DNA of 56,792 nt from Theristus sp. LFF4_11 (Eukaryota; Nematoda; Chromadorea; Monhysterida; Xyalidae), in the NCBI GenBank assembly GCA_030248135.1, contig JASANC010005011.1, positions 1 to 56,792 on the forward strand, written 5' to 3'. The notes under the pieces were generated by a model. The model did not search any database. It had not been told where the DNA came from and saw only the letters and a list, made by a program, of their open reading frames with translations. This document shows, in pieces, positions 11,387 to 23,500 of this stretch (the first letter of the stretch is position 1; the number at the start of each line of letters is the position of its first letter). Both the position numbers and the translations under genes were made by a program.

Positions 11387-12836
11387 GGCCTTTAACAAAA
11401 CCACGGAGGCAACACGGAACACGGAGGCTGCACGCTTAACAAAACCACGGAGGCAACACGGAGGCTGCGTGCAGCTAAAGTGACCCATATTTTACATGCA
11501 CACAACACGCTGCGCACCTTTAACAAAACCACGGAACACGGAGGCTCGCGGATTTGGGGAGATTTGGGGACAGGACAAATCCGTCCCCCTCCAAAAAAAG
11601 TTATGTTTTTGTTAAATACAGTATGGCCGAATAAATATGGCAGTCTCAATCAAGGCGAGATTAGTCGCAGACTAGGAGTTTCCTTTCTCAAAAATGATAA
11701 GATATCCGCCAATCGAGTGTGCAAAGGTAGAAATAATGAACATAATAGCCCGAATTACCAATTAATTTTCAGAAACATGTAAAATTTGACACGCAGTTGG
11801 GTTTCTGAGCAACTTTTTTCTTTGATTCAAATTTCGCGCGCTCCTTGCACCCTGAAAAAAGCTGCCATGTTTAAACGGTCATACTGTAAACAAATAAATA
11901 AATAAAGGCGCAATAAAGCAAAACAAAGCTAAATGTCAAAACTAGACTTCAAGGATTACGGTAGCTCTCCAACGGGTCTCGACACGATTTTTTTAAAAGT
12001 CCCTGATTGCCAGCAAAAGCTACTCTATTGGTGGACACCGTTCATATGATTGCAACAAACAGTCTTCTGTTTGAAGTTCGGGCACACGGGTTACGGTAGC
12101 GGTAGTTTTGGGTCTTGACTCGAAGTTGCTGAAAACTACTTTGTTTCTTGTGAATAACAGTTGAAACCAATTAGAAACACGCAGCGTTTTCACAGAATGT
12201 CAAAACTTGAGTTCAAAGAATACGGTAACTCTGCTGTGTAGGTCTTGACGCGATTTTTTAAAACTGCCTTTTATTGCCAAGAACAGTTACTAAATTTATG
12301 AACACCGTTCACATGATTGCAAGAAACAACTGTCATTTACAAGAAACAAAGTAGTTTTCAGCAACTTCGTGTCAAGACCGAACTACAGCTACCGTAACCC
12401 GTGGGACCTTACTTCAGACAGAAGACTGTTTGTTGCAATCATATGAACGGTGTCCACCAATAGAGTAGCTTTTGCTGGCAATCAGGGACGTTTTTAAAAA
12501 ATCGTGTCGAGACCCGTTGGAGAGCTACCGTAATCCTTGAAGTATAGTTTTGACATTTAGCTTTGCTTTGCTTTATTGCGCCTTTATTTATTTATTTATT
12601 TGTTTATTTAACAAAAACATAATTTTTTTTGGAGGGGGACGGATTTGTCCTGTCCCCAAATCTCCCCAAATCCGCGTGCCTCCGTGTTCCGTGGTTTTGT
12701 TAAAGGTGCGCAGCGTGTTGTGTGCATATAAAATATGGGTCACTTTAGCTGCACGCAGCCTCCGTGTTGCCTCCGTGGTTTTGTTAAGCGTGCAGCCTCC
12801 GTGTTCCGTGTTGCCTCCGTGGTTTTGTTAAAGGCC
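11387..12836. mobile_element. Foldback element 2, Mutator-like (9-bp TSD)
   Basis: The ends GGCCTTTAACAAAACC and GGTTTTGTTAAAGGCC open long inverted arms (11387-12180 against 12330-12836, the left arm interrupted at 11619-11886). The element is flanked by perfect 9-bp repeats AACAGTGAC (11378-11386 and 12837-12845). Long inverted arms plus a 9-bp duplication are typical of Mutator-like foldback elements. It shares subterminal modules with foldback element 1. No transposase is visible. Confidence 0.75.
11619..11886. mobile_element. Tc1/mariner-like MITE in foldback 2
   Basis: The ends are CAGTATGGCCGAATAAA and TTTAAACGGTCATACTG. The unfilled right arm of the host element reads continuously through this point, and comparison leaves only a duplicated TA on each side, the target duplication of Tc1/mariner elements. 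A fragment of the same sequence lies at about 25596-25668 in a K+ channel intron. Confidence 0.65.
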
Positions 12837-13375
12837 AACAGTGACACCCCCCAAAAATTTTCTCGGACCACCCAAAAATCATGAATTTTTGCTCAAAAAT
12901 CATGATTTTTTGTCTTTAAAGTCTATAATATAAGCTAAATATATGATAACTTGACATTCTTCATTGTAATTTCAAAGATTTTGCAGCAAAATTTAGCGTT
13001 TTTCCTTCAAAATTTAAGCGAAAAAATCTTATGGGTGAGGTGGGGGGTGTGCAACCCCCCCAGAAAATTTTCTACAATAGTGCACCCCCCCCATGGCCCA
13101 CGCCGGGGGGGGGGGGGTGTCACTGTACCATGACTGACACCCCCCCCCCCAGAAACATTTTCGGCACCCCCCCTGGTTGGGCTTTGAAAAAAATTTTTTT
13201 TTTTATTTTTTTTTTTTGTTTAATTTTTTTTAAAAAAAAAATTTGGATTTTTTTTTCCCACATCCAAAAATCCCCCCACGTGACGACACCCCCCCCCCCC
13301 CCTCGAAAATTTGCTTTCGCCTTCGGTACTGACACAGAATTGGAAATCAACCATACCATACAAAAAAAACTGAAA
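12837..13375. repeat. Poly-C/poly-G element remnants
   Basis: The segment beginning CAGTGACACCCCCC at 12839 and ending GGTGTCACTG at 13125 looks like a further hAT-type element, into whose left tip foldback element 2 inserted. More poly-C runs follow to 13310, only about 65 bp upstream of the ArfGAP start codon. No promoter motif was recognised. Confidence 0.45.
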
Positions 13376-16300
13376 ATGGCAACACGAGTGGTAAGGCGCG
13401 AAGCGGAGAAAAAGGAGATCGAAAAGGAATTGCTTTATGGTTTGATTATCTTTTACCTGGTTTTTGGTATTGTTCGTTTTGTTGTCCGAATTTGAATCAC
13501 TGAACCCGCCACCGGTGGTAGTAATGGGAATGACGCCGACGGGTTTGATTTTTTTGGAGTACCTTCTTGGATTGAATTTGAATAACTACCGCTTGAAGCG
13601 AACATCCGTCAGTGAAGAAAGAATTTTGATGGAAATTGTGAACAAAAAGTACGCTTCTTCAACAGTTTTAACGTTTTTTTGCAGGTTGTTTGATGGATTT
13701 ACTCAAAGACGAAGACAATCGGTATTGCGTCGATTGCGATGCAAAGGGTCCACGATGGGCGTCCTGGAATTTAGGCTTGTTCCTTTGCATTCGTTGCGCT
13801 GGCATTCACCGTAAACTCGGCGTACACATCTCGAAAGTTCGGCGTTTCTTTCCTCGTTTTTTTCATGGTTTTGTTATTTTTTTGGTTTTTGCCTTTTCAA
13901 TGCATTCCGCAAAAAACGAAGTTCTGTGCAACGTCGCCGTTGTAAACAGCACTCGTGTTTATTCTAATCGGGCGAAAATTTCCGAGTTTCAATTTTGAAT
14001 CCTGAATTTGACGCTGGTTTTTCAAAAGCCAAAAATAGCTTTCTTTTCAGCATCACTGAAAATATACGAAAACACAGCGACAATAACATACCGCAAATCG
14101 TTCGAAAAAAATATATAGTATGGCAGCCGACTTTGATCATGAAATTCACCGGACGGAAATGCTAATCCAAAGTTTTCAGGTTTATTTTATGACGATGACA
14201 CCTGTTTCCATGTAAAACAACCTTGTATTTATATAAAAAAACTATAAAACGAGCGAAAAAATTCTCCGATCCAGGTGAAATCGATCAACCTGGACGGCTG
14301 GACGGCCGAGCAGGTGCAGGCGATGCGCGTCATGGGCAACAGCGTCGCCCGCGCCGTCTACGAATGCCACCTGCCGGAGCATTTCCGTCGCCCGCAGTCC
14401 GACCAATCATTGGAGGCGTTCATTCGCGCCAAATACGAACAGAAACGATACGTGATGAAGGACTGGGTGAAGCCGACAGTGGACGTCGCCGATCTGCCCA
14501 TATACGACGAGCTGCAGGAGCTGTGGAAGCATGGTCGGCTTGTTTTGTTGCCTGTAAACTGTTGCTGTTTTTATGTTTTGTTTTTACTGTTTGTGTTTAG
14601 ACTAAAAACCAAGGACAACTTTATCCAGCTTCTGCATGGTATCTTCTTTCAATTGGGAGGGGGTGGTTTTTTGGGCTATGGATGTTGAGAAGACATGAAA
14701 GTGTTTGCTATGATATGGTCACCCGTGGGACGATATGATAATTCGATAATCAGTCAATCATGCACAGTTTTGCAACAACAAGACAACCTGCACCGTGTTT
14801 TGCGACCGCGGTGCCCGCCACGGGCGTCGTGCCGATAGTTGGATTTTGTAGTTTCCGCTTTTTGGTTGTGTGAATTGAATGGAGAAATCAACCCAGAGTG
14901 AACAAGCGGTTACATGTAAGATGTTCGACGTTCGAGCTCAGAGGAATTTCGCTTATTTGTTTTGAAGAACACAACTCGATGTGTGTAAGCGTCAGTTTCC
15001 TGCGATGCCACTCGAGAGAGTCACGTGTTTTACGCTGTCGTTTGTTTCTCTCATAGAGAACTTTTCCAATGAAATTATGAAAAACCGATCATTACAGGCA
15101 CGGTGCGCGTGAAGACGGCGGCGGCGTCCGGCGGATCGACGGCGCGACCCCGCCCGCAAATCGCCTCGCAACAGAAACACCACCAGACGACGAAGTCCGA
15201 TTCGACCGAAAACAAAACGACCGCGACCGCGCAGCCTCCCGCACCGCCACCAGCGGCGCCGAAGTCCACGTCCGCCTTGAATGATCTGGTGGACTTGGCG
15301 ATGCCGGCCGTTAGCGTGTGTATTTGGTTGTTTGTTGGTGGTTTTTTTGGTTCGATAAACGACAAAATAATATGATGCGTCAAACGGGCAGCGCATCTTT
15401 TGTGCCATGATTTGTCTGTGTGTTGTTCAATGTCGTGCGGGCCACTAAATTCGACGTGTATCAGCAGCGTGTTGTGTGCGATCTCCGAGCGAGCCCATCG
15501 CGTTTCTAAAATGAAGGTAGTTGTGGTCGAAAACACGCAGCCTCTGGCAGACACCAAATCGCGCAGCGGTGACACGTCAATGAACAGCAACAGCAGCAAC
15601 ACAGCACTTTCTGCCGCCATCCTCCCCACGTGGACAACGACGCAGCTCCCACACAGCGTCCACACCCGACCAAGCCCGCTCGATCGGCCAATTTGCGCCA
15701 CTACCTTTCCCACCAGGGCCATTAACAACAACCAACCTCTTTGCAGACGCACGCAAACGGCACCACAGCCGCGGCCGGCGGCGGCAACGTCGACGACCTG
15801 CTCGGGCTCGGCGTTCCGGTCGGCGGTCTGCATCCGGTCGCCTCAGCGCCGACAATCTCCGGCACGATGGGCGACAGCCACTCGGATCTGCTGTTTGGCG
15901 AGTTCACCAGTCACCAGCAGGCGTCACCTGGCGGTCACGCGCACACGGCCGCCGGCACGCCAGTAGACGTCACAGCAGCAGCGACGAACAGCACAAAATC
16001 GAAACAGGACATTCTCGCGTTGTATTCGGCGGCGACCGCGCGACCGGCTGCGACTGGTCCGCTTGTGTCCGGTGCGTTCTCGGCCGGCCAACCGCCGCCG
16101 CCGCGAGCAGCCGCGTTCGGTCAGCAGGCGATGTACGGTGCGCCGACCGCATTCGCCGGCGGACCGGTACGGCCCGGTTTCGGTAATGCGCCGATTCTGC
16201 GGCCGCAGGCGCCCGTTGCTGCCGCTGGTGGTCGCCCGTTCTGCTACCCCCCGGTTGTGGCGCCGAGCGGGCAGTTGCAAGCGATGCAGCTCGGCACTGC

Positions 16301-16412
16301 CGCCGCTGTCCCGCGAGCTCCGTTCCAGGGGCCGACGCAGAACGCAACGCCGACGAGCAACAACAACACGCAATCGACGGCCAGCACGTTCGCTGCTGAT
16401 TTGTGGCAGTGA
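13376..16412 (+). CDS. SMAP: SMAP-type ArfGAP (stromal membrane-associated protein)
   Basis: GTPase-activating protein for Arf GTPases; SMAP proteins act in clathrin-dependent endocytic and recycling traffic. Exons: 13376-13439, 13685-13836, 14275-14533, 15098-15315, 15747-16412; all junctions keep phase and give 452 aa. The start MATR matches the family N-terminus. The ArfGAP zinc finger is C-x2-C-x16-C-x2-C (residues 36, 39, 56, 59), followed by the catalytic arginine finger at x4-R (64) in [12 protein letters not shown], then [10 protein letters not shown] and LPEHFRRPQ, all canonical. The tail is Ala/Pro/Gln-rich with a clathrin-box-like DDLLGLG near residue 247 and an ILALYSAA motif shared with SMAP1/2. 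The length is similar to vertebrate SMAP1/2. There is a strong GTAAGG sequence after residue 5, but reading through it retains the conserved [10 protein letters not shown] helix. Transposon remnants end just upstream. Confidence 0.92.
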
Positions 16413-17685
16413 ACACGGATAAAGATGTTGATGTTGATGGATTCGTTGTAGAATGTTGGGCATTGGTGTTGTTGTTGGTTTATTTGGTACTTTATTTTTC
16501 AACTATACATGAGCTCAGATTTTGATGGCGGGCGAGGCAGAGTTGTTTTTGCTGTTGGTTGGTTGCTGCGTTCATGGTAAGAATCAGGCAGGCAGCATAT
16601 TGTTTTTGGTAGTCCAATTCGCTGATTGACTATGAGCAAAGTTGAGCGCCCGTGCAATTTGGCGGTGGCAATCAAAAGTCTGTCTCCGAATCAAGATTAT
16701 TGATGGGACCAAGGTCTTGTTTCGTTCGATTCCATTTGCGATTTCTGTTTTTTCTCAGATTTCCTTATCCGATAATTGCTGTTTCAGCCAAGTAAAATTT
16801 CTCAGCCGTATGAAAATGTTTTATGCGTTGTTTTTTTAGTTCACTCTCGAATCCAGTTTACGTTTTGTACGTCAAAAATGTTTTCACAACTGTAGTCTGA
16901 TTGACTCGTTTCACGATTCGCTGTTGTGGCTGTTGCTGCAATTGTTTCAGTGACAATTGAATCGACTACAAATGAAAATGTGGTTCTTTATTTTCGTTGA
17001 AATATAAGGATAGCCTTATTTTTCACTGAATATGCTGTTATAATTGTTGTTGGCGAAAGATAGTTGCCTGCAAGAAGTAAACTTCGTTATTTTCTTTTGA
17101 ATGCGTGTGCAATGAACAATAATTATGTTTTACATTAGTATCATTGCAGTTTGTTCACTTATTCTTTGTTTCTGATAAAAATTTAGTAAGAATCCGTTAG
17201 GCTAACTGCGCTTGCATTATTTTTCTTGCTTGTGGTCACATACTGATTGTGGATGACTGGTTCTGTGATTCATTTTTCCTTTCATGTTTTTAGTTTTGAA
17301 AATTATCTTTTCTTTTATTTGTACTTTGAACACGTGAAGTGCTTTCGCGCTTTTCGAAACTAAGAAATGTTGTTACTGTGACATAAGTGAAGGGTGGATT
17401 TTCATTGTTTATTCAAAGTTGCACTGCTATCCCGCCCCCATCAATCCGTTTATTACTTTTTTTCGTTTTATGCACCAACCAATTGACTTTTTATTTTAAT
17501 GTTAATTTCAATGTTTTGTTTGTATCAAACTCACTGCAACACATGCCAATATACTTGTGTACAATAACATTGTGTCAGTATCTTTTACTTGTTTTTCGAA
17601 TGCTCATATCGGTCGAAATCATTCTATTTTTTAAACTTTTTTGTGTTGTTCAACTGCAGATATTTAGAAATATACTATACCGACC
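16413..17685. other. 3' flank and spacer after SMAP
   Basis: T-rich DNA that presumably includes the ArfGAP 3' untranslated region; I could not place a specific polyadenylation site. No coding signal. Confidence 0.35.
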
Positions 17686-17921
17686 ATACCATACCCGTGC
17701 GATGGTGTGGGATACCAACCTGCGCAGCCCTCAAAACCGGTGTGCAAGCCCGCAAGAAATTTTTCCGGTGGCATTTTGGCGACACCAGTTTGAGGGCTGT
17801 GCACCATTTGCAAGGCAGCCGGTGCAATGAAGCAAAGCTGGCAAAGTTTGTTCTTGCGGGCTGCACATCGGTTCGAGAATTTTGCACATTGGTACCCCAC
17901 ACCGTCGCGCGGTATGATACC
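17686..17921. mobile_element. Palindromic foldback MITE
   Basis: Left sequence CGATGGTGTGGGATACCAA and the complement of right-hand TTGGTACCCCACACCGTCG match, and internal GTGCAAGCCCGCAAGAA pairs with TTCTTGCGGGCTGCAC. The about 236-bp sequence can fold into a long imperfect hairpin. No second copy was found in the window. Confidence 0.55.
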
Positions 17922-18570
17922 GACAGTTCACACTGGGGTTGTAAAATGATAAACCGCGGTTTATTTTCGTTTTCCACATCAGAAAGAACTGGTTGGTCGC
18001 ATTGCAATGGACGTTTCAATCTTCGACACAACAACTTTGCTCCTTGGATGTGATCAATCAAAGTTTCAAAATGTCAGACAGTCCCACGAAATGTCGATTG
18101 ACTGATTCATCATCGGCAATTTGGTCGTCGGTTGTAATTAGTTTGGAACATTTTCCGTGCGTATATGTGAAAAGAACGGGTCTACACAGATTGAGAGACG
18201 ATCACAGGTTAAGTCATGCGCTGTGTATGCTGGCGCAAAGCAGGTGGTGCCCGGCAGCAAGTTTCGTGCGGCTGTGTCAGGCAATTTATCCCGACAAAAC
18301 AAGCATTCTAAATAAACAGCACGCGCGTTAATGGGGCAACGTTTACGCTAATGACGTGCGAGTGGTGGTTTCCGGTGAAAAGTCGTTTGGTCGAAAATTT
18401 GCGGTTCGTTTGAAAAGTTCAAATTGTGCGTGCGTTTGGCAAGTCCAGCCAACCAGCATCGCCTAGTCTCGAATTCGAACACCGGAAATCGTCACACAAA
18501 ATAAAAATGTCCAAACTGGCGTCCGGTGTCCTGTCGCGCGGTGACTCCGAACTATTATCATTTTTTTCAG

Positions 18571-18772
18571 TTCTGCGACTCCAATGGATTTGCAGACGTG
18601 AAAGGAAACTAGTTTCAATCCTTATGCGGCAATTCAAAGTCGCCGAAGTAACTCGGCCCTATTTAGGGTACTTGGATCGCTGACAATTTTGGAATTCCCG
18701 CGTCATGCATGCAACTGTTTACCTATCTATGCGCTCATTGAGTCTCGGAACCAAAATACAAGATCCTAGCTC
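18571..18772 (+). mobile_element. MITE R1, copy 1
   Basis: A 180-200 bp repeat with inverted tips related to GACTCAATGCG / CGCGTATTGAGTC. The middle contains GCAATTCAAAGTCG and the near-complement GACAATTTTGGAATTC. Two more copies are at 44626-44803 and 47790-47972. Confidence 0.6.
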
Positions 18773-18843
18773 ATCAGCAGTGAGTAGCGATACCAACGTC
18801 TGCTTTTTTATACCTGTCGTTTTATACTTTTATTTCCGGTATT

Positions 18844-19582
18844 TAGAGATGTAAGGGTCAAAAAAAAATTTTTTTTTAAATTTTTTTAAAGTAAAAAAAA
18901 TGAGCATTTTTTTTATTTTTTTATTAAAAATTTTTGAAATTTTTTCTTTAATGTGCCCTGAAAATGCCCTTTTTGGCATAATTTTTCGAAAGTTCAACAA
19001 AAATTTTCTTTGACTTTACCTTGTCACTTAGTCTTCAACGCTGCAGGTGGTATTCTGGATTGATTTATCGACTGTTTTCAGCCTTGGTGAGTGATGATCG
19101 ACTCGCGCATTGAAGTACTTGAGCGTCGCAAAGGCTAGTTCAACAAATTCCGATGTCGCTAAGGTGAGATAGAAGCAGAGAACTCACATTTACGCATCGT
19201 TTTTCAGGATCTCGAAAGGTCGAAATTGCACTGGCTGCCACTGCAAGCGTAACTTCGTTGGTTGCTCGTTGCTGTTTCGCCTCGTGTCGTCAGCATGATC
19301 ACACCGGTTTGTTGTTAAACTTGTTTCCGTGTTATTTGAGGTGAATTGAGAGGCAAAACACGAGACGTGATGTCGTCGGTGGGAAAATGGGGTCGCCGAA
19401 ACCAAGTCTGAAATTTTCACCCTCCTCCCATATGAGTGGGGGTCATATGGTAAGTCGGTGGCTCCTCAGATGGTGATATTCGGACTCCCTGAAAAATTCT
19501 GAACAACTTTCATTTTAAAAAAAAAAATTTCAAAAAACATATTTAAAAAAAAAATAGAAATTTTTTTTTCTTGACATCTCTA
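18844..19582. mobile_element. hAT-like MITE H4, copy 2 (intact)
   Basis: 739 bp from TAGAGATGTAAG to CTTGACATCTCTA, highly similar to copy 1 at 9265-11312 but without the H2/H3 insertions, so it serves as the empty-site reference. The 8-bp flanks are not an exact duplication (only GGTAT is shared). Small open frames inside are also present in copy 1 but show no family resemblance. Confidence 0.75.
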
Positions 19583-20524
19583 GGTATAGTACACCGCGGG
19601 AGACACCGGACATCACTTCGGGCAATCTCATTTACCTGGATCATGCATATTCGTCCTGTGAAAAATCAACCGTTGTCTCAAGAGACGTGCATTTTGAGTG
19701 AAATGAAAGCGCTGCATGATTTCACCGCAAACCAACACCCCGTGAACAAACATAAACATGGTGCGAAAATGTAATTTCATGCAAAGGACGTGATAAATCA
19801 TGCATGCACACAGGCGCTGAAGACTGCTGGACGATCGCAGAACTTTTTGTTGTGCTACTTTTTTCTGCTGATCTTGCGCTTCCAAATGTTTTGCATCCGT
19901 TCCGTTATATTTGAATCTCTACTGGCATGCTGGTTAGCTGCATCCGAGCGATATATCGTTGGACCAATCAGTGAGCCTGATTGGCTGTGCGATTCAATTG
20001 GACTCACGAGCTGAATGCAGCCAATCAATGTGCCGGACTCAAATGCATGCGATGTGCATTCAAAATGTTGATTTGTTCGAACAACACAAATGCGTATTCG
20101 GAAACAAACCACGCACTCCGTCGAGAATCGTGGGAGCTGATTGTGCCGTTTTTGAATTTTGCCGTGGTTTGCGGTTCGTCCACAAGTTTGATAGTCGCGC
20201 GTTCTCTGATGGTGTTTCAATGTTTGTTCTCCAGTTCGGCGCCGACCAAACAAACATACAATACAGAATATCAATATGATTCTTTCAGGAAGTTTTGTCG
20301 ACATTATCACAATAATAATCGCCGATGACAATAAAATGACATGATATGTCACAAAACACTTGAATTTTGTGCGTGGTCACTAAAAACGTGACAATTTTTT
20401 GTGACGATTTTCGGGTGTGGGCCGCCTTCGGCGAGCGCACTCAGTTTGAAATAACTGTGGAATTTGGAAATCTCTTGAGTGTCACTCACGATCACCATTC
20501 ACCACACGATCACCGATCAACAAA
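19583..20524. promoter_or_regulatory. Upstream region of the K+ channel gene
   Basis: About 940 bp between the H4 element and the first coding exon. It should hold the promoter and 5' untranslated sequence. I see no clear TATA box; a run of ATCACC/CACGATC-like repeats lies at 20487-20520. No coding signal. Confidence 0.3.
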
Positions 20525-23500
20525 ATGATGGGCTACAGCGTCGGCCGATCAACGTTGACTCGTCAGCAGCAGATGCAACTGCGCGAGCAACAGGCGATGC
20601 TTCAGTCGGTTGTGCGCTCACAGAAGCGACGTGCCTCGATGGCGTCCAGGTGCGTCCTGGAGAAGAACGGCATTGCCTATTGCTGCCCGCTGCTCGTTTT
20701 CTATATGGCTTAGAGTAGGGTTCTTTGGAAGGAACTACAGTGGCCGCTTGTTTCCACTGCTGCTTGGTTGGTAAGGTTGACTGGTTGCCCCGCTGGCATC
20801 CGGTGCCTCGATTTGTATTGCTCCGTGCTTCTATTTCCCCGCACGGGAATATTCAACCAAATTGCCCAGTCGCCGCATGGGGCCATTTGCTATCAGCTAG
20901 CCCCTGTGATTGAAAACGCCCACGGAAACGAGTTTATAGACACATGAACTCCAACTTCTGGTATAAGAATTACGTAAATACAGTGTAACAATGGCAACGA
21001 TTTCTCAGTGTCATTGGCATTGGCCGCGCTTTTTTCTCGACTTGGACCCGCGATTTGTGTCGCACAATCGGAGAGTGTCAGTTTAAGAAACGAAAAAGAA
21101 ACTCTTGGGTTGACTGATTGCCGCGGTGAGCATTGCCTCGCGCGTTTCGTTGCAGCTCTCCGGTGACCAAGGAAGGTCTGTCGTGTTTGATGGACGAGTC
21201 CACGATCGGTGCCCTGATGGCGCCGCTGATGCCGCGCGTCCTCGAGGAGCCCGCCGGTGCACTGCCATTCTCACCATCGTGCTCTCGGAAGCGAAAAGCT
21301 TGTAAGTGCTCTGGAGGGCTTTCGTTTTGTTTCGTTGTTTCGGTTTTGTTCAAGGCTTCTGTGATTTGTATTGAAGAACAGACAGATGTATCTGACACAC
21401 GTCAGCATTTTTGATAAACGGTTTTTTGTTTGTAAACTGAGCGGCTGTGGCTGCTTCGAATGTGATGTCTGGTTTGACATGTGTAGGCGTTACGTTTCAA
21501 GATGTATGTACAAGCTGTGCAGTCTAACTCCAAAACATATCCAACTAGTTGATTGGTTGATGCATGCATTCTGTGCACGAATTGCTGAGAATTGCGGAGT
21601 TCGGCTTGCACAGAATGCATGCACCGCGTGATATTGAGTTGACTGTAGATCATAATGGGATTCTGCTGACTTCAATGTATCTGGTTTTAAATTTGGCTCA
21701 CTGATTGGTTATTCATGCTCAGCTGCCAGCCCTCATGCCAGGTTCAATGCCAACATGCCAGACAGTACCAGCAAATCAAAATTTGCTTTGACGAACAGTG
21801 TGAATTTTTGCGTTTACGTTTGTTTCGTGCGTCCGTGCGGTTTTTGTACAAAATTTCGCCACATCTGTGATGCAGTGTAAAAATACATACCGTATTACCC
21901 CACTAAACCCCCCTCCACCATTAATCCCCCCCCCCAATAAACCCACACCCCCACGACAAGTTTCCGAATAATCCCCCCCCCCACAAATAATCCCCCGTGG
22001 GGGTTAATTGGAAACCTGTTTGAAACACATACCCAGCGAATTCAGTGGCTGAATGCAGTGACATTGGTGAAATTGTGCTACCAAAGGCCCCAAAGGGATG
22101 AGTTAATGGTAATTTCATTACAAAAGGCTGTTACAAAAGGAAATCTCTGTGAAAAGTAGAAGTTTCTGCGACTTTCTTGCCTGCCATGCAAGGTATTTTT
22201 GCCATTTTTCAACAAACCCCCACCCCTAGAATTTTTTGTAAATAACCCCCCCCCCACCAAAAATCCCCCCCCCCCACCAATAAACCCCCACCCCTAAAAA
22301 TCGCTGATGTATTAATCCCCCATGGGGGTTTATTGGAGGTAATACGGTAAAAAAATTTAACTGAAATCCATTTATTGTAGGCACTGATTGTGAAGCTGAA
22401 TTGAAACCTGATGAGCTGTGTTCATGTTTGTGAAAGCATCACTGATTAGCATTTTCAGCCTCGTTTTCACGTTGAAACTGTGAAACAATCAACGTGGTTT
22501 GTTCAGGTTTCCTTCTCTCATCGTTATGCTGCACATACTGCTGGCATTTCGATGGACATCTTCTCTCTTGCTAATTATTGTGCTGAATTTTCATTGCGCA
22601 TATTCTACTGATTCATTGAATCAGAGTGCGTGAAAAAAATACAAAACTACTACGTTTTCAAAATTCGCAACGAGTCACACGATTTCTTTTTCAATTTTCT
22701 CCGGGGTTCGCGAGAATTCTTTGGAGGAGATGTATTTCCCGCGACCTCGCAAAAACTCGGGCACTTCAATCGCAAGTGTTCCGAAAAAGAAAAACCCAGT
22801 CGCACAAGTTGAACGCCGCAAACCAAAGCGGGCGCGTCTCGGTTTGCGATCGATGCCGCTGGAATTATCGATTAATCTGTTGACGTTGCCCTCTTTCATT
22901 CAGGTTCCAGGTGAAATTCTCGACTCTACCTTTGATCGACAGAACAGAGCCAATCAATCATCGCATTGCTCAGAATCGCGTTTTTCAACAAAGGCTCAAA
23001 AACACCAAAATCCACTCCAATCGTTCATTCCACGAGCCAAAATATCAATCCACGTCAAAGAGTTTGCATGCCACTCCGCGTAGCTTTTTTCTGTAATTTT
23101 CAGAATTTCGTGATGGAATGAATTCAGGAATGGGGTTTGGTATCATGGACTATAGAACGTGAAACTGGCAAAAAGCGTGTCTGCATTCCAGCGCTCGTCT
23201 CGCCCATCCTGGAGCAGCATTCGAGTGCGTCCGACCTCGAGCGGGAGCAACCGGAATGGCTGCAGCTGAACATCGGCGGCCGTGACTGGCGTGTCCGCGT
23301 GCAGAGTCCGTGTTGGCATTAGGGCCAGTTCATACTGACGTACACGCCAATGACACGTCGCCATGGACGGTGGTGACGCGAAAACACGACACCTGACGTG
23401 ACGTCACCTTACTGTATACGCATACGTCAGCATGAACTGGCCTTTATGATTCTTAAACTGGTTTTCTTAATGAACTGAACTCACCTGAAAACTCTGGTTT

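Noticed and set aside
15075..15833. 252-codon minus-strand frame opposite the ArfGAP exons
   Set aside because: It is the antisense shadow of G+C-rich Ala/Pro/Gln coding sequence on the plus strand; no splice structure or homology.
16421..16502. Extended alternative ArfGAP C-terminus
   Set aside because: The stop at 16410-16412 follows a plausible family tail and no donor that would bypass it is seen.
22721..23083. 120-codon frame in Kv intron 2 as an extra channel exon
   Set aside because: Its sequence does not resemble Kv N-termini, and joining exon 2 directly to the acceptor at 23191 keeps frame and gives the T1 start.
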